Shown here: positions 34,118 through 44,033 of the stretch, piece by piece | Numbering within the stretch: the first letter of the stretch is position 1 | How the letters are laid out: each line of letters begins with the position of its first letter | Origin: Bolinopsis microptera | Lineage: Eukaryota > Ctenophora > Tentaculata > Lobata > Bolinopsidae | Reading direction: 5' to 3' | Assembly: GCF_026151205.1 (NCBI RefSeq) | Contig: NC_087075.1 | Span: 15,265,628 to 15,329,627 of the forward strand | DNA: 64,000 nt | Notes under the pieces: model-generated | What the model was told of the DNA's origin: nothing | The model's input: the letters and a program-made list of their open reading frames with translations, nothing else | Database searches by the model: none | Made by a program: the position numbers and the translations under genes

Positions 34118-34535
34118 CATATAAGTTAGTGTTGCTATGGTTACACAAAGTGTTTTCAATTTTATTTAAAGCTCCAAGTTAGAGTTGATATTCCAAAGTC
34201 TCCAAGACAAGCTCTTCAGTATCAGTGGGACGAATTAGAATTATAATTAAATTTACACAGCAATCCAATAAGAATACAAATAATTTAAAGAAGCTTCAAA
34301 CAGCTGTGCATGACATTAAAGTCAGTCGTAAACTGTTAAAAGAATACCCTTCTAAGGACATTAAAACGATGTATTATATACAATATGTATATATACACTA
34401 TACTACATCCTCCTGTTGAGAACCTGGTAGTGAAGACTTTGTCAACTATGAGCTGGTGTATTCTTACCATGTAAGGTAGTGTTGCTATGGTTACACTACC
34501 ATATAAGTTAGTGTTGCTATGGTTACACTAGCTAA
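34118..34535. repeat. Three copies of a 22-bp block (GTTAGTGTTGCTATGGTTAC)
   Basis: The block occurs at about 34124, 34476 and 34508, each following 'accatataa' or 'accatgtaa'. No function is apparent. Confidence 0.7.
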
Positions 34536-34670
34536 CTAGGTGTATCCTTGTTGTTACGAAGTAGAGTAGAAACAGAGCTTTGTGCGAAACGCTATTTTTG
34601 GAAAATTAAATCAACGAAGTACGGTTATTTATTGTGAACGTAATTTAGTACAAACTGGAAACTGAATCAG

Positions 34671-35037
34671 AATAAAATTTTATTTTTCCGAAACCCGTAA
34701 TTGGGTAGAGTGAACCGTTGCCAATGTATCGATTCCCAAAACAAAAGGAAATGATATCGATTTGAATTACCGTTCTCAAATGCAAAATGATACCGAGAAT
34801 GGAATCGGTCGCTCGCTTTACCCCTTTATTCACTGCATGCATTGCGAATCGTAATTTCTAATGAGTTTAGGTTTATCACATCAGTCACACTGTAAATGTA
34901 GAAATCTCTTTGGATTGCTTTCGGCCCGATACCTATCGTACTTCGTAATAAGAGCGGTAGTAAGTCTCCGATTAGCTGAGGTTAATCGTTATTGTACCCT
35001 ACCCGGTATTAGTGCACCTTAATCTATTACAATTATA
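34671..35037. mobile_element. Second, diverged copy of the 16.1-kb foldback family
   Basis: Carries the left arm (ccgaaacccgtaattgggta … tgataccgagaatggaatcg) and a related centre ('aaatctctttggattgct', the reverse complement of part of the first copy's centre), but lacks the complete right arm. Confidence 0.7.
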
Positions 35038-35081
35038 AGGAAATTATGCTTATTATGTTTACCCACTTTTTATCTGTATTT

Positions 35082-35225
35082 AGGGATCGTTCACATATTA
35101 CCGAGGATGGTCTGAGTGAAGCATTCTTTATTCTGACAGGAGTGATGCAGGGAGAAACCTTGGCGCCCTATCGAGTCGAGTCACATATTACGTAATCAGC
35201 CGAGGGGGAGGAGGAGGGTTTCCAA
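35082..35225. repeat. Dispersed 'gggatcgttcacatatta' repeat terminus
   Basis: gggatcgttcacatattacc and, nearby, cacatattacgtaatcagcc plus a G-rich run. Related termini occur at about 46832, 52675 and 53430, suggesting a family of small elements sharing a GTTCACATATTACGTAATC end. Confidence 0.55.
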
Positions 35226-35759
35226 ATGATTACGCTAGTTTAATTTTGACACAATAGCTATGTGTAAAATTGATTTAACAAACCCTTGATATTATTTACC
35301 TGACAGAAGGAATTTAATTTAATGCTGTAGATTGTAGGCCAAAGAGCCCCCATCATCGTGGCCAAGAGAGGTGTTTTCATGTATTCGATATTGTTAACTT
35401 TTAAAATGTAATTGTGGGATGCGGGATATGCTGATTAATCATTCTACACTTGACTTTCACGTGACCTACTTCAACCCTAACGCTTACCCAATACCCAATC
35501 CTTAACTAGAGACAGAGCATTATATGCTGAAACCATAACCAGTACAAGAAATAAGGCCAACTTCCTAATATGGTCATATCACGTGATCGATACAGTTTTC
35601 ACCAGTAATGTGGGGGTGATTCGGAATCAGCGTTCAAAAATACATCCATTCAGGTTGGTTTCAACTTTCGGGGCCCTTTATCTCAAAATTGTAGTGTTGA
35701 GTGATTTAGCACGCTAGATATGCGCACAAGGATGTGGGTCGTGCGAAGAGGAGGAAGAA

Positions 35760-35803
35760 CACGTGTAACACCAAGTCTGAAGTCAGCTCATCATGATATA
35801 AAA
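35760..35803 (+). promoter_or_regulatory. Promoter of histidine-rich gene 1 (E-box and TATA)
   Basis: CACGTG at 35760-35765 and TATAAAA at 35797-35803. The start codon is 134 bp after the TATA box, giving an expected leader of about 110 nt. The leader is shared with the paralogue at 41.1 kb (caactggagactttact …, gttaatttgtttgctacaa). Confidence 0.65.
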
Positions 35804-35936
35804 CACCCGATCACATCACCACCTCATCACCACCAACAACTGGAGACTTTACTGATCTTGAGTTTAGAATAAAAGCAGTGTCCTAACTCCTCCAAAGCCC
35901 ATTTTTCAGTTTAGTTGTTAATTTGTTTGCTACAAG

Positions 35937-38804
35937 ATGAAGATCATACTGTTTGTGATCGCTGCGGTCCTCCTGCTTCAGGTAATTGTTGCTGAGGAAG
36001 AGGAACACACCGCTGCTGAGGAAGGGGAACTCCGCCGCGGAGCTAGGAGACATCACCGCGGAGCTAGGAGACGTCACCGCGGAACTAGGAGACGTCACCG
36101 CGGAGCTAGGAGACGTCACCGCGGAGCTAGGAGACGTCACCGCGGAGCTAGGAGACGTCACCGCGGAGCTAGCAGACGTCACCGCGGAGCTAGGAGACGT
36201 CACCGCGGAGCTAGGAGACGTCACCGCGGAGCTAGGAGACGTCACCGCGGAGCTATGAGACGTCACCGCGGAGCTATGAGACGTCACCGCGCAGCTATGT
36301 CTATGAGATTGAGACGTCACCACGCAGCTATGAGATTGAGACGTCACCGCGCAGCTATGAGACGCAGATTGAGTCCTCAGCGCGAAATGAGACGTCGCCG
36401 CGGAGCTATGAGACGTAGACGTCACCGTGCAGCTATGAGACGTAGACGTCACCGTGCAGCTATGAGATTGAGACGTCACCGCGCTATGAAACGTCACCGA
36501 GCTATGAGACGTCACCGCGGAGCTAGGAGACGTCACCGCGGAGCTAGGAGACGTCACCGAGGAGCTAGGAGACGTCACCGAGGAGCTAAGAAACATCACG
36601 GCGGAGCTAAGAAGCATCACGGCGGAGCTAAGAAGCATCACGGCGGAGCTAAGAAGCATCACGGCGGAGCTAAGAAGCATCACGGCGGAGCTAAGAAGCA
36701 TCACGGCGGAGCTAAGGAGCATCACGGCGGAGCTAAGAAGCATCACGGCGGAGCTAAGAAGCATCACGGCGGAGCTAAGAAGCATCACGGCGGAGCTAAG
36801 AAGCATCACGGCGGAGCTAAGAAGCATCACGGCGGAGCTAAGAAGCATCACGGCGGAGCTAAGAAGCATCACGGCGGAGCTAAGAAGCATCACGGCGGAG
36901 CTAAGAAGCATCACGGCGGAGCTAAGAAGCATCACGGCGGAGCTAAGAAGCATCACGGCGGAGCTAAGAAGCATCACGGCGGAGCTAAGAAGCATCACGG
37001 CGGAGCTAAGAAGCATCACGGCGGAGCTAAGAAGCATCACGGCGGAGCTAAGAAGCATCACGGCGGAGCTAAGAAGCATCACGGCGGAGCTAAGAAACAT
37101 CACAGTGGAGCTAAGAAACATCACGGTGGAGCTAAGAAACATCACGGTGGAGATAAGAAACATCACGGCGGAGCTAAGAAACATCACAGTGGAGCTAAGA
37201 AACATCACGGTGGAGCTAAGAAACATCACGGTGGAGATAAGAAACATCACGGCGGAGCTAAGAAACATCACGGCGGAGCTAAGAAACACAACAACGGAGC
37301 TAAGAAACATCACGGCGGAGCTAAGAAACATCACGGCGGAGCTAAGAAACATCACGGCGGAGCTAAGAAACACAACAACGGAGCTAAGAAACACAACAAC
37401 GGAGTTAAGAAACACAACAACGGAGCTAAGAAACATCACGGTGGAGCTAAGAAACATCACGGTGGAGATAAGAACCATCACGGCGGAGCTAAGAAACATC
37501 ACGGCGGAGCTAAGAAACATCACGGTGGAGCTAAGAAACATCACGGTGGAGCTAAGAAACATCACGGCGGAGCTAAGAAACACAACAACGGAGCTAAGAA
37601 ACACAACAACGGAGCTAAGAAACATCACGGCGGATCTAAGAAACATCACGGCGGATCTAAGAAGCATCACGGCGGAGCTAAGAAGCATCACAGCGGAGCT
37701 AAGAAGCATCACGGCGGAGCTAAGAAACATCACGGCGGAGCTAAGAAGCATCACGGCGAAGCAAAGAAACATCACGGCGGAGCTAAGAAACATCACGGCG
37801 GAGCTAAGAAACACAACAACGGAGCTAAGAAACATCACGGCGGATCTAAGAAACATCACGGCGGTTCTAAGAAGCATCACGGCGGAGCTAAGAAGCATCA
37901 CAGCGGAGCTAAGAAGCATCACGGCGGAGCTAAGAAACATCACGGTGGAGCTAAGAAACATCACGGCGGAGCTAAGAAACATCACGGCGGAGCTAAGAAA
38001 CATCACGGCGGAGCTAAGAAACACAACAACGGAGCTAAGAAACATCACGGTGGAGCTAAGAAACATCACGGCGGAGCTAAGAAGCATCACGGCGAAGCTA
38101 AGAAACATCACGGCGGAGCTAAGAAACATCACGGCGGAGCTAAGAAACATCACGGCGGAGCTAAGAAGCATCACGGCGGAGCTAAGAAACACAACAACGG
38201 AGCTAAAAAACACAACAACGGAGCTAAGAAACATCACGGCGGATCTAAGAAACATCACAGCGGATCTAAGAAGCATCACGGCGGAGCTAAGAAACATCAC
38301 GGCGGAGCTAAGAAGCATCACGGCGGAGCTAAGAAACATCACGGCGGAGCTAAGAAACATCACGGCGGAGCTAAGAAACACAACAACGGATCTAAGAAAC
38401 ATCACGGTGGAGCTAAGAAACATCACGGTGGAGCTAAGAAACATCACGGCGGAGCTAAGAAACATCACGGCGCAGCTAAGAAACATCACAACAACGGAGC
38501 TAAGAAACATCACGGCGGAGCTAAGAAACACAACGGCGGAGCTAAGAAACACAACGGCGGAGCTAAGAAACATCACGGCGGAGCTAAGAAACATCACGGC
38601 GGAGCTAAGAACCATTACCACGGACACGGCGGACCTCATGGCGGACCTCACGGTGGACCTCACGGTGGACCTCACGGCGGACCTCACGGTGGACCTCACG
38701 GTGGACCTCACGGTGGACCTCATGGTGGACCTCATGGCGGACCTCACGGTGGCCCACCTCACCATGGCCCACATCACCATGGCCCACCTCACCATGGACA
38801 GTAA
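35937..38804 (+). CDS. Secreted histidine/lysine-rich heptad-repeat protein 1
   Basis: 955 residues in one exon. A signal peptide ([19 protein letters not shown]) and a short acidic stretch (EEEEHTAAEEGE) precede more than 100 seven-residue repeats. The first units are arginine-rich (GARRRHR). An irregular Met/Arg section at about residues 115-195 leads to lysine/histidine units (GAKKHHG with N, S and D variants). A GGPH section and [10 protein letters not shown] end the protein. The 21-bp repeat leaves other frames open too, but this one is supported by the signal peptide, the shared leader and the shared C terminus with the paralogue at 41139. The product is a very cationic extracellular polymer with high metal-binding potential. 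Adhesive, cuticle-like, metal-storage or antimicrobial roles are all possible. No family name can be given. Confidence 0.8.
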   Translation: MKIILFVIAAVLLLQVIVAEEEEHTAAEEGELRRGARRHHRGARRRHRGTRRRHRGARRRHRGARRRHRGARRRHRGASRRHRGARRRHRGARRRHRGARRRHRGAMRRHRGAMRRHRAAMSMRLRRHHAAMRLRRHRAAMRRRLSPQREMRRRRGAMRRRRHRAAMRRRRHRAAMRLRRHRAMKRHRAMRRHRGARRRHRGARRRHRGARRRHRGAKKHHGGAKKHHGGAKKHHGGAKKHHGGAKKHHGGAKKHHGGAKEHHGGAKKHHGGAKKHHGGAKKHHGGAKKHHGGAKKHHGGAKKHHGGAKKHHGGAKKHHGGAKKHHGGAKKHHGGAKKHHGGAKKHHGGAKKHHGGAKKHHGGAKKHHGGAKKHHGGAKKHHGGAKKHHSGAKKHHGGAKKHHGGDKKHHGGAKKHHSGAKKHHGGAKKHHGGDKKHHGGAKKHHGGAKKHNNGAKKHHGGAKKHHGGAKKHHGGAKKHNNGAKKHNNGVKKHNNGAKKHHGGAKKHHGGDKNHHGGAKKHHGGAKKHHGGAKKHHGGAKKHHGGAKKHNNGAKKHNNGAKKHHGGSKKHHGGSKKHHGGAKKHHSGAKKHHGGAKKHHGGAKKHHGEAKKHHGGAKKHHGGAKKHNNGAKKHHGGSKKHHGGSKKHHGGAKKHHSGAKKHHGGAKKHHGGAKKHHGGAKKHHGGAKKHHGGAKKHNNGAKKHHGGAKKHHGGAKKHHGEAKKHHGGAKKHHGGAKKHHGGAKKHHGGAKKHNNGAKKHNNGAKKHHGGSKKHHSGSKKHHGGAKKHHGGAKKHHGGAKKHHGGAKKHHGGAKKHNNGSKKHHGGAKKHHGGAKKHHGGAKKHHGAAKKHHNNGAKKHHGGAKKHNGGAKKHNGGAKKHHGGAKKHHGGAKNHYHGHGGPHGGPHGGPHGGPHGGPHGGPHGGPHGGPHGGPHGGPHGGPPHHGPHHHGPPHHGQ

Positions 38805-39900
38805 ATTAAATAATTTGCAAATGACTGGACGGACTATTCGCTTGTGTGAATGATTTGTGAACGACTGTTAATTGTATATAATAATTTTGCTAATTGTATA
38901 TAACATATTATAGAAAGATTTTTGATTGTTATACTTGTCATATTTTTGAATTTTCTTCTCCAAAAAATTAAATTCAGGTACAAAATAACCTACACTTTGA
39001 CAACTTGGAAACAATCACCACATGGCAGCTGATCAATTGATTCTAGCAGCAAAAAAATTGCCCTCTTCTGTAGCGAAACCAGGTACTCTGTATACAAGGA
39101 GGACCACTTCACTAACCCTATATCAATTTGATTAAATTCAAGATCAGCTAAAATCGGGAATTAAATCTAGAGTTTAATGTCTGCCGACAACAAAATTACG
39201 AAATTGTGACTGAAAATATGACTGACGAAATTATTTCCTGCAAAAACGATTTGCAGGAAAGATGATGGAATTTATTAAAATATAATATTATATTAATTAT
39301 CAATATTAAATATAATACATTAATACACGTTAGTACATGATTATAATTTCCAAAGTACCAACCCGGCCAACTCCATGGAACCCGGACTACACATGTATTG
39401 CTTCTCATTTAAATATTAATTAATCATTATACGTTAAAACCTAGGCATGCAAACCGTAGTCCGAATGTTTGATTTCAGTGAAGGACTGTGCAGTTTAATA
39501 CATTAACATTAATTAACATTAACGTTCTCGTATAATTTACTAGTATGTAGAGGCAAGCTCACGTTATCATGTACAGTGTAACTGTAACTTTGCCTGTTGG
39601 CGCCCCCCGGCCCCCACCAAAAAAGCGCCTCCCTGTTGGCGCCCCCTCCCCTTTTGGCGCTACTTCCTAAACTTGGACAAATTAGGTGATTTTAGAGGGT
39701 AAGCCGGTAAAATCTCTAAAAAAGTGTGTTTCTAGATCTAAACGCGCAGTTTTGCTAGTACCTCATTTAAGTTTTTCAAAATTGTCCCACATTCAAACGA
39801 CGATTTGGCACTCCCTAAGATGGCGCCCCCCCCCCCATCAACATGAAAATTGATGACTTATCCTGTGTCTATCCTTAACACGTGACGCTCTGCAATCCCG
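38805..39900. other. 3' flank of histidine-rich gene 1 and intron sequence
   Basis: The first 300 bp are homologous to the 3' flank of the paralogue (gactggacggac, cttgtgtgaat, gacaacttgga, attctagcagcaaaaaa). ATTAAA at about 38967 is a candidate poly(A) signal. Around 39600-39660 lies a repeated 'gttggcgccccc', and a C run lies at 39827. Confidence 0.5.
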
Positions 39901-40020
39901 TCCTACATTTTGACGACTTGGAGAACTTTTTTGAACAATTGCATAATGCATATTATATATATTATTCTAGCAGCAAAAAATACTATGTATTGAGCCCTAT
40001 CGAGGCCACACCGGTATTCT
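39901..40020. repeat. Extra copy of the histidine-rich genes' 3' flank
   Basis: acattttgacgacttggaga … ttttgaacaattgcataatg … ttctagcagcaaaaaa … gagccctatcgagg matches 42530-42640 closely. It lies between the two paralogues, without a coding region. Confidence 0.75.
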
Positions 40021-40619
40021 GTCCCACAACTTATCTTTTGTTTAGTTTTCTTATCGCATTTCCGAGTAAGCCATACAGCTTCATTTCTTGTAAGAGATGA
40101 AATAAACCAATTTTACACGCGTTGCTTATCTTTTGTTATGATTATTTATCTTATAGTAGATAAATTGTACATTTAAATAAATGTGCTGCTGATTATATAA
40201 CCGAGCTAGGAAACTCGGAGCTAACTATTGGGGTTGGTGTTGTTACCACATAGTAATAATATTAGGGCCTAATATTAGGATTACCCAATAATATTACTAA
40301 TACTATACCTACCATGAAGAGGCATGATATTACGTGAGTCTCGACCCTAATCCGTGAGGCTGTGAGGCCGAGGGAATCAGATCCAGTGAGCCAAGCCTTA
40401 GATCCAGTAATCCGAACGTTTGAGCCGCTAAGTCGAAAAAGTTAGCCAGTAAGCCGAAACTTACAGAAGCCAATTCATGAGTCTAAATCAGTTTATAAAA
40501 TATAAATACTGAATTTTGACTCGCTCAAAGTGAGTCTAGGGTTATGAGTATATACTCGAGTATATACTTCAAGAGAGGCGTTTTCTTGTATTAAATATTA
40601 TCAACTAACCGAGTGCAAT

Positions 40620-40790
40620 CATACGATGCACATTGCACACTAGGAAGCTTATCTTTCAGAAGTGGATACGCTCCGTACATTAGCGTACCCGGAAACGGAT
40701 GCTCACTAGGAAGTTTATCTTTCAGAAGTGGGTACGCCTCGTAGTACGGAGCGTACATTAGTCCGTACATAAGTGTACCGGGAAACTAAT
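40620..40790. repeat. Tandem duplication of about 70 bp
   Basis: 'ctaggaagcttatctttcag' aagtggatacg … and 'ctaggaagtttatctttcag' aagtgggtacg … each continue into gtacattag / accggaaac variants. Confidence 0.7.
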
Positions 40791-40920
40791 TTAACGGGAA
40801 ATATTTGATGAATCGAATCTTTATAATAAATTCGGGATCCACTCGAGCAGGCTGCTGGGAACGCTTGGCTATAAGTACCGGAAAGAAAGCCAGGAACTGG
40901 GAAGAGAAGGCAGAACATTA

Positions 40921-41011
40921 CACGTGTACATTGTATATTGTGTACATTGTGTACATTGTACCACTACCAGCTCAAAATACCAAGTCTCAATTGAGCTCAT
41001 CCTGTTAAAAC
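40921..41011 (+). promoter_or_regulatory. Promoter region of histidine-rich gene 2, TATA degraded
   Basis: CACGTG at 40921-40926 corresponds to the E-box of gene 1, then a small 'attgtgtacattg' expansion. The aligned TATA position reads GTTAAAAC (41004-41011) where gene 1 has GATATAAAAC, so the TATA box is lost by a small deletion. Confidence 0.55.
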
Positions 41012-41138
41012 ACCCGAGTTTATTAATAACTACCCCCAACTGGAGACTTTACTTATCTGGAGACTTTGAACTATAAGAACCGTCCTAACTCCTCTAAAGT
41101 CCATTATTCACTTGAATTGTTAATTTGTTTGCTACAAA

Positions 41139-42371
41139 ATGAAGATCGTACTGTTTGTGATCGCTGCGGTCCTCCTGCTTCAGGTAATTGTTGCAGAGGA
41201 AGAGAATAAATACCGGACCAATGTCTCCAAGTACAAGAAGCAAGTAGCAGCGTACTCAGCCAAGAGGAAAGCGTTCAAAGCGAGGAAGGGGGCGGCGTTC
41301 AAGAAGATGAGTACATCAAAGGCACAATTTACCTCATATAGGACGACGTACATATCATCCAACAAGAAGCAAGCAGCAGCATCTGCCAAGTCACTCAAAG
41401 CTCTAAAGGCTATGAAGGCTAGAAGCACCACCTGTATGAACACCATCAAGGCTTACAACAGACAGGTGAAAGCTTACAACAAGCAAATCAGGGCCCAAAG
41501 AGTCCAGCAGAGAAAGAGCAGGGCAGTGTACCTGGCACGGTACAGCGCGTACAAGAAGTCCGTCACTTCATACAACAACGCTAACAAGTCGTACTACAGC
41601 TATAACACCAGGTATACCCAGGCTAACAGCCGAATGGTCGCTAACCAGAAACTGTATGCTAAATACCAGGCCGCAGTAAAGGCGGCTGCAGCTAAGAAGG
41701 CAGCTGCAGCTAAGAAGGCAGCTGCAGCTAAGAAAGCAGCGGCAAGAAAGGCAGCTGGACATGGCGGACATGGACATGGTGGACCTCCTCATGGCGGACC
41801 TCACGGCGGACCTCACGGCGGACCTCATGGCGGACCTCCTCATGGCGGACCTCACGGCGGACCTCATGGCGGACCTCACGGTGGACCTCATGGCGGACCT
41901 CACGGTGGACCTCATGGCGGACCTCACGGTGGACCTCATGGCGGACCTCATGGCGGACCTCCTCATGGCGGACCTCACGGTGGACCTCATGGTGGACCTC
42001 ACGGTGGACCTCACGGTGGACCTCACGGTGGACCTCACGGTGGACCTCATGGTGGACCTCACGGCGGACCTCATGGTGGACCTCATGGTGGACCTCACGG
42101 TGGACCTCACGGTGGACCTCATGGTGGACCTCACGGTGGACCTCACGGCGGACCTCACGGTGGACCTCATGGTGGACCTCACGGTGGACCTCACGGTGGG
42201 CCTCACGGTGGACCTCATGGCGGACCTCACGGTGGACCTCATGGCGGACCTCACGGTGGACCTCACGGTGGACCTTATGGCGGACCTCACCATGGCCCAC
42301 CCCACCATGGCCCACCCCACCATGGCCCACCCCACCATGGCCCCCACCATGGTCCCCACCATGGACAGTAA
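41139..42371 (+). CDS. Secreted histidine-rich protein 2 (Lys/Tyr/Ala helix plus GGPH repeats)
   Basis: 410 residues in one exon. The signal peptide ([19 protein letters not shown]) is nearly identical to that of gene 1. Residues about 20-185 are rich in Lys, Tyr, Ala and Ser ([24 protein letters not shown]). An alanine/lysine helix ([20 protein letters not shown]) follows, then about 40 GGPH tetrapeptides, and HHGPPHHG turns end at Gln. Cys is nearly absent. Lys-Tyr richness with a His-Gly-Pro tail recalls extracellular adhesive or sclerotised matrix proteins, in which Tyr can be modified and His binds metals; this is inference. Gene 2 shares leader, signal peptide, C terminus and 3' flank with gene 1, so the pair arose by duplication followed by replacement of the central region. 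It lies in the 9.9-kb host intron, on the opposite strand. Confidence 0.85.
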   Translation: MKIVLFVIAAVLLLQVIVAEEENKYRTNVSKYKKQVAAYSAKRKAFKARKGAAFKKMSTSKAQFTSYRTTYISSNKKQAAASAKSLKALKAMKARSTTCMNTIKAYNRQVKAYNKQIRAQRVQQRKSRAVYLARYSAYKKSVTSYNNANKSYYSYNTRYTQANSRMVANQKLYAKYQAAVKAAAAKKAAAAKKAAAAKKAAARKAAGHGGHGHGGPPHGGPHGGPHGGPHGGPPHGGPHGGPHGGPHGGPHGGPHGGPHGGPHGGPHGGPHGGPPHGGPHGGPHGGPHGGPHGGPHGGPHGGPHGGPHGGPHGGPHGGPHGGPHGGPHGGPHGGPHGGPHGGPHGGPHGGPHGGPHGGPHGGPHGGPHGGPHGGPHGGPYGGPHHGPPHHGPPHHGPPHHGPHHGPHHGQ

Positions 42372-43160
42372 ATTAAATATTTTACGAATGACTGGACGGA
42401 CAATTCACTTGTGTGAATTAATTGTGAACGACTGTTAATTGTATATAATAATTGTTAATTGTATATAAACATTAAAAGATTTCTGAAATTTCCTCATCAA
42501 CAATTTGAATTGATGCAAAAAATAACCAACATTTTGACGACTTGGAGACTTTTTTGAACAATTGCATAATGCATAGTATATATTATTCTAGCAGCAAAAA
42601 ATATGTACTCTCATGTATAGAGCCCTATCGAGGGCATGCGTACATTGTATTCTAGAAAGGAGGACCACTTCAATTAAATTCCATTCCGAAACTACAGCCA
42701 TTAATTACGGTGAACTATAAGGACCTAAGGTGAATGATACAAATCATCTGATATTATAGATTCCCGGATTACGTGATTATCACGGTCTGACGGTCTGACT
42801 CCTACATTGCGGCATGTTTGCTCACGTGTAACAACCTCCTGTTTCTACGCTAAAATGAAGTTAGAATTTAACAATGCTGTTAAATTCGCACTAAACGTAT
42901 TATTCGAATTAAATTTAGAATTTAAAGTTAAAGTCCTATTTGAAGCTGCACTTCCCTTAAAACAAACCAAAATTATAATTTATTTGCTCAACAGTGATTG
43001 GTTGATCTCCGTCACTTGCTGAAACAACGTTTCGCTTTTTCAGTAGTACCAAATAGTATTTATCGATCAATCTCATTGGCATATCAATCGTTAAACTGTT
43101 AAATTAAGTAATCGAATAATTATTTAATCGACTAATCAATTTAATTAATTAGTTAATTAC
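42372..43160. other. 3' flank of histidine-rich gene 2 and remaining host intron
   Basis: ATTAAA at about 42471 is a likely poly(A) signal. No other gene seen. Confidence 0.45.
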
Positions 43161-43246
43161 CGTGTTGTCATCCTCTGTCTCCCAGCTACCCTCACTCTCC
43201 CATTCATCTTCCACTTCTTCTTCTTCCTCCTCTATCTTGCCAAAAT
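43161..43246 (-). CDS. Host gene exon (acidic)
   Basis: 86 nt, acceptor catcccttag, donor GTAATT. Reads FGKIEEEEEEVEDEWESEGS then WETEDDNT. It enters in phase 1 (the preceding G plus AT gives Asp) and leaves in phase 0 across the 9.9-kb intron. Confidence 0.7.
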
Positions 43247-43449
43247 CTAAGGGATGACGATTTATCATTTCATCAAGGATTATGAAGGAGCACACGTGAC
43301 AAAACAGGGTTTAACTGAGCCGCGCAACAGCTGAATATTCATGAGCAGAAGTGGTTAGGATAATTAAGAATGCGAGAAGGAGATGTTGTTCTCAGTAATC
43401 ACAAATCTGAACTGCCGATTTGAATTCACTTTACTAGTCCCTATATGAT

Positions 43450-43640
43450 AACCTTATCGGAAGTTATTTGACCGGACATTGCGTAAACGGACATAATTTT
43501 GAACGGACATTAAAATGAACGCCCAAAGGCATTCATTTAATATATTTAATTTAACTACCTTGTCGGACTTTATTTGAACGGTCATTAAAATTAACGCTAG
43601 GGCCTCTAGCGTTCAATTAATGTGCGACTATGTAATCAAT
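43450..43640. mobile_element. Short copy of the CCTTATCGG TIR family
   Basis: ccttatcggaagttatttga … acggacattaaaatgaacgc … aacgctagggcctctagcgt. It carries the family's left end and the sub-terminal dyad. The right end is diverged. Confidence 0.7.
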
Positions 43641-43712
43641 TGAGCAGCGTACCGACAAGTTTTAGCATGTAAACCTACAAGACTTTGCTCAGGAATATTA
43701 ATGCCCACTAAC

Positions 43713-43886
43713 CAAGTTCATCTTCTCCCTTTTCCTCTACTTCCTCTTCCTTTACCTCTTCCTGTTCCTCTGTCTCTTCCTGTTCTTCCTCCTTGACAAC
43801 AGTAACAAGGCTAGTTGTGGGCGTGGCTTCCACTGTGAGATCAGGTAGAGATGTGACGGGAGATTCGGTTTTAACACTAGTGGGCT
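43713..43886 (-). CDS. Host gene exon (Thr/Val then Glu-rich)
   Basis: 174 nt, acceptor aacattccacag, donor GTTAGT. Reads PTSVKTESPVTSLPDLTVEA then TPTTSLVTVVKEEEQEETEE and QEEVKEEEVEEKGEDEL, in phase 1 at both ends. A partial second copy of its acceptor region lies at 43994-44033. Confidence 0.75.
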
Positions 43887-43904
43887 CTGTGGAATGTTAT
43901 AAAT

Positions 43905-43993
43905 AACATAATATTATGTATATAATATACATAATATTCATTATGTATATATATACATAATATTATGTATATTATGTATTATATATACATAAT
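43905..43993. repeat. AT-rich cruciform repeat (ATAATATTATGTATAT)
   Basis: Nested palindromes of cataatattatgtatata between the two copies of the exon acceptor. Confidence 0.75.
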
Positions 43994-44033
43994 ATTCGGT
44001 TTTAACACTAGTGGGCTCTGGGGAATGTTATAT
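43994..44033 (-). repeat. Duplicated acceptor and exon start of the 43.7-43.9 kb exon
   Basis: cggttttaacactagtgggc tctggggaatgttat repeats 43865-43900 with one change near the splice site. The duplicate also keeps a usable cattccccag acceptor, 147 bp upstream of the true one on the minus strand. Confidence 0.75.

Noticed and set aside
35883..38795. A 970-codon antisense frame over histidine-rich gene 1
   Set aside because: Its sequence (SSAVMFL heptads) is the mirror of the 21-bp repeat and has no signal peptide, promoter or paralogue support. The sense frame has all three.
37105..38853. A 582-codon sense frame rich in ELRNITA
   Set aside because: It begins inside the repeat and lacks a start context. 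It is kept only as a possible frame-slip product in the findings.
41568..42438. Overlapping frames across the GGPH array of gene 2
   Set aside because: By-products of the 12-bp repeat on other frames and on the opposite strand.
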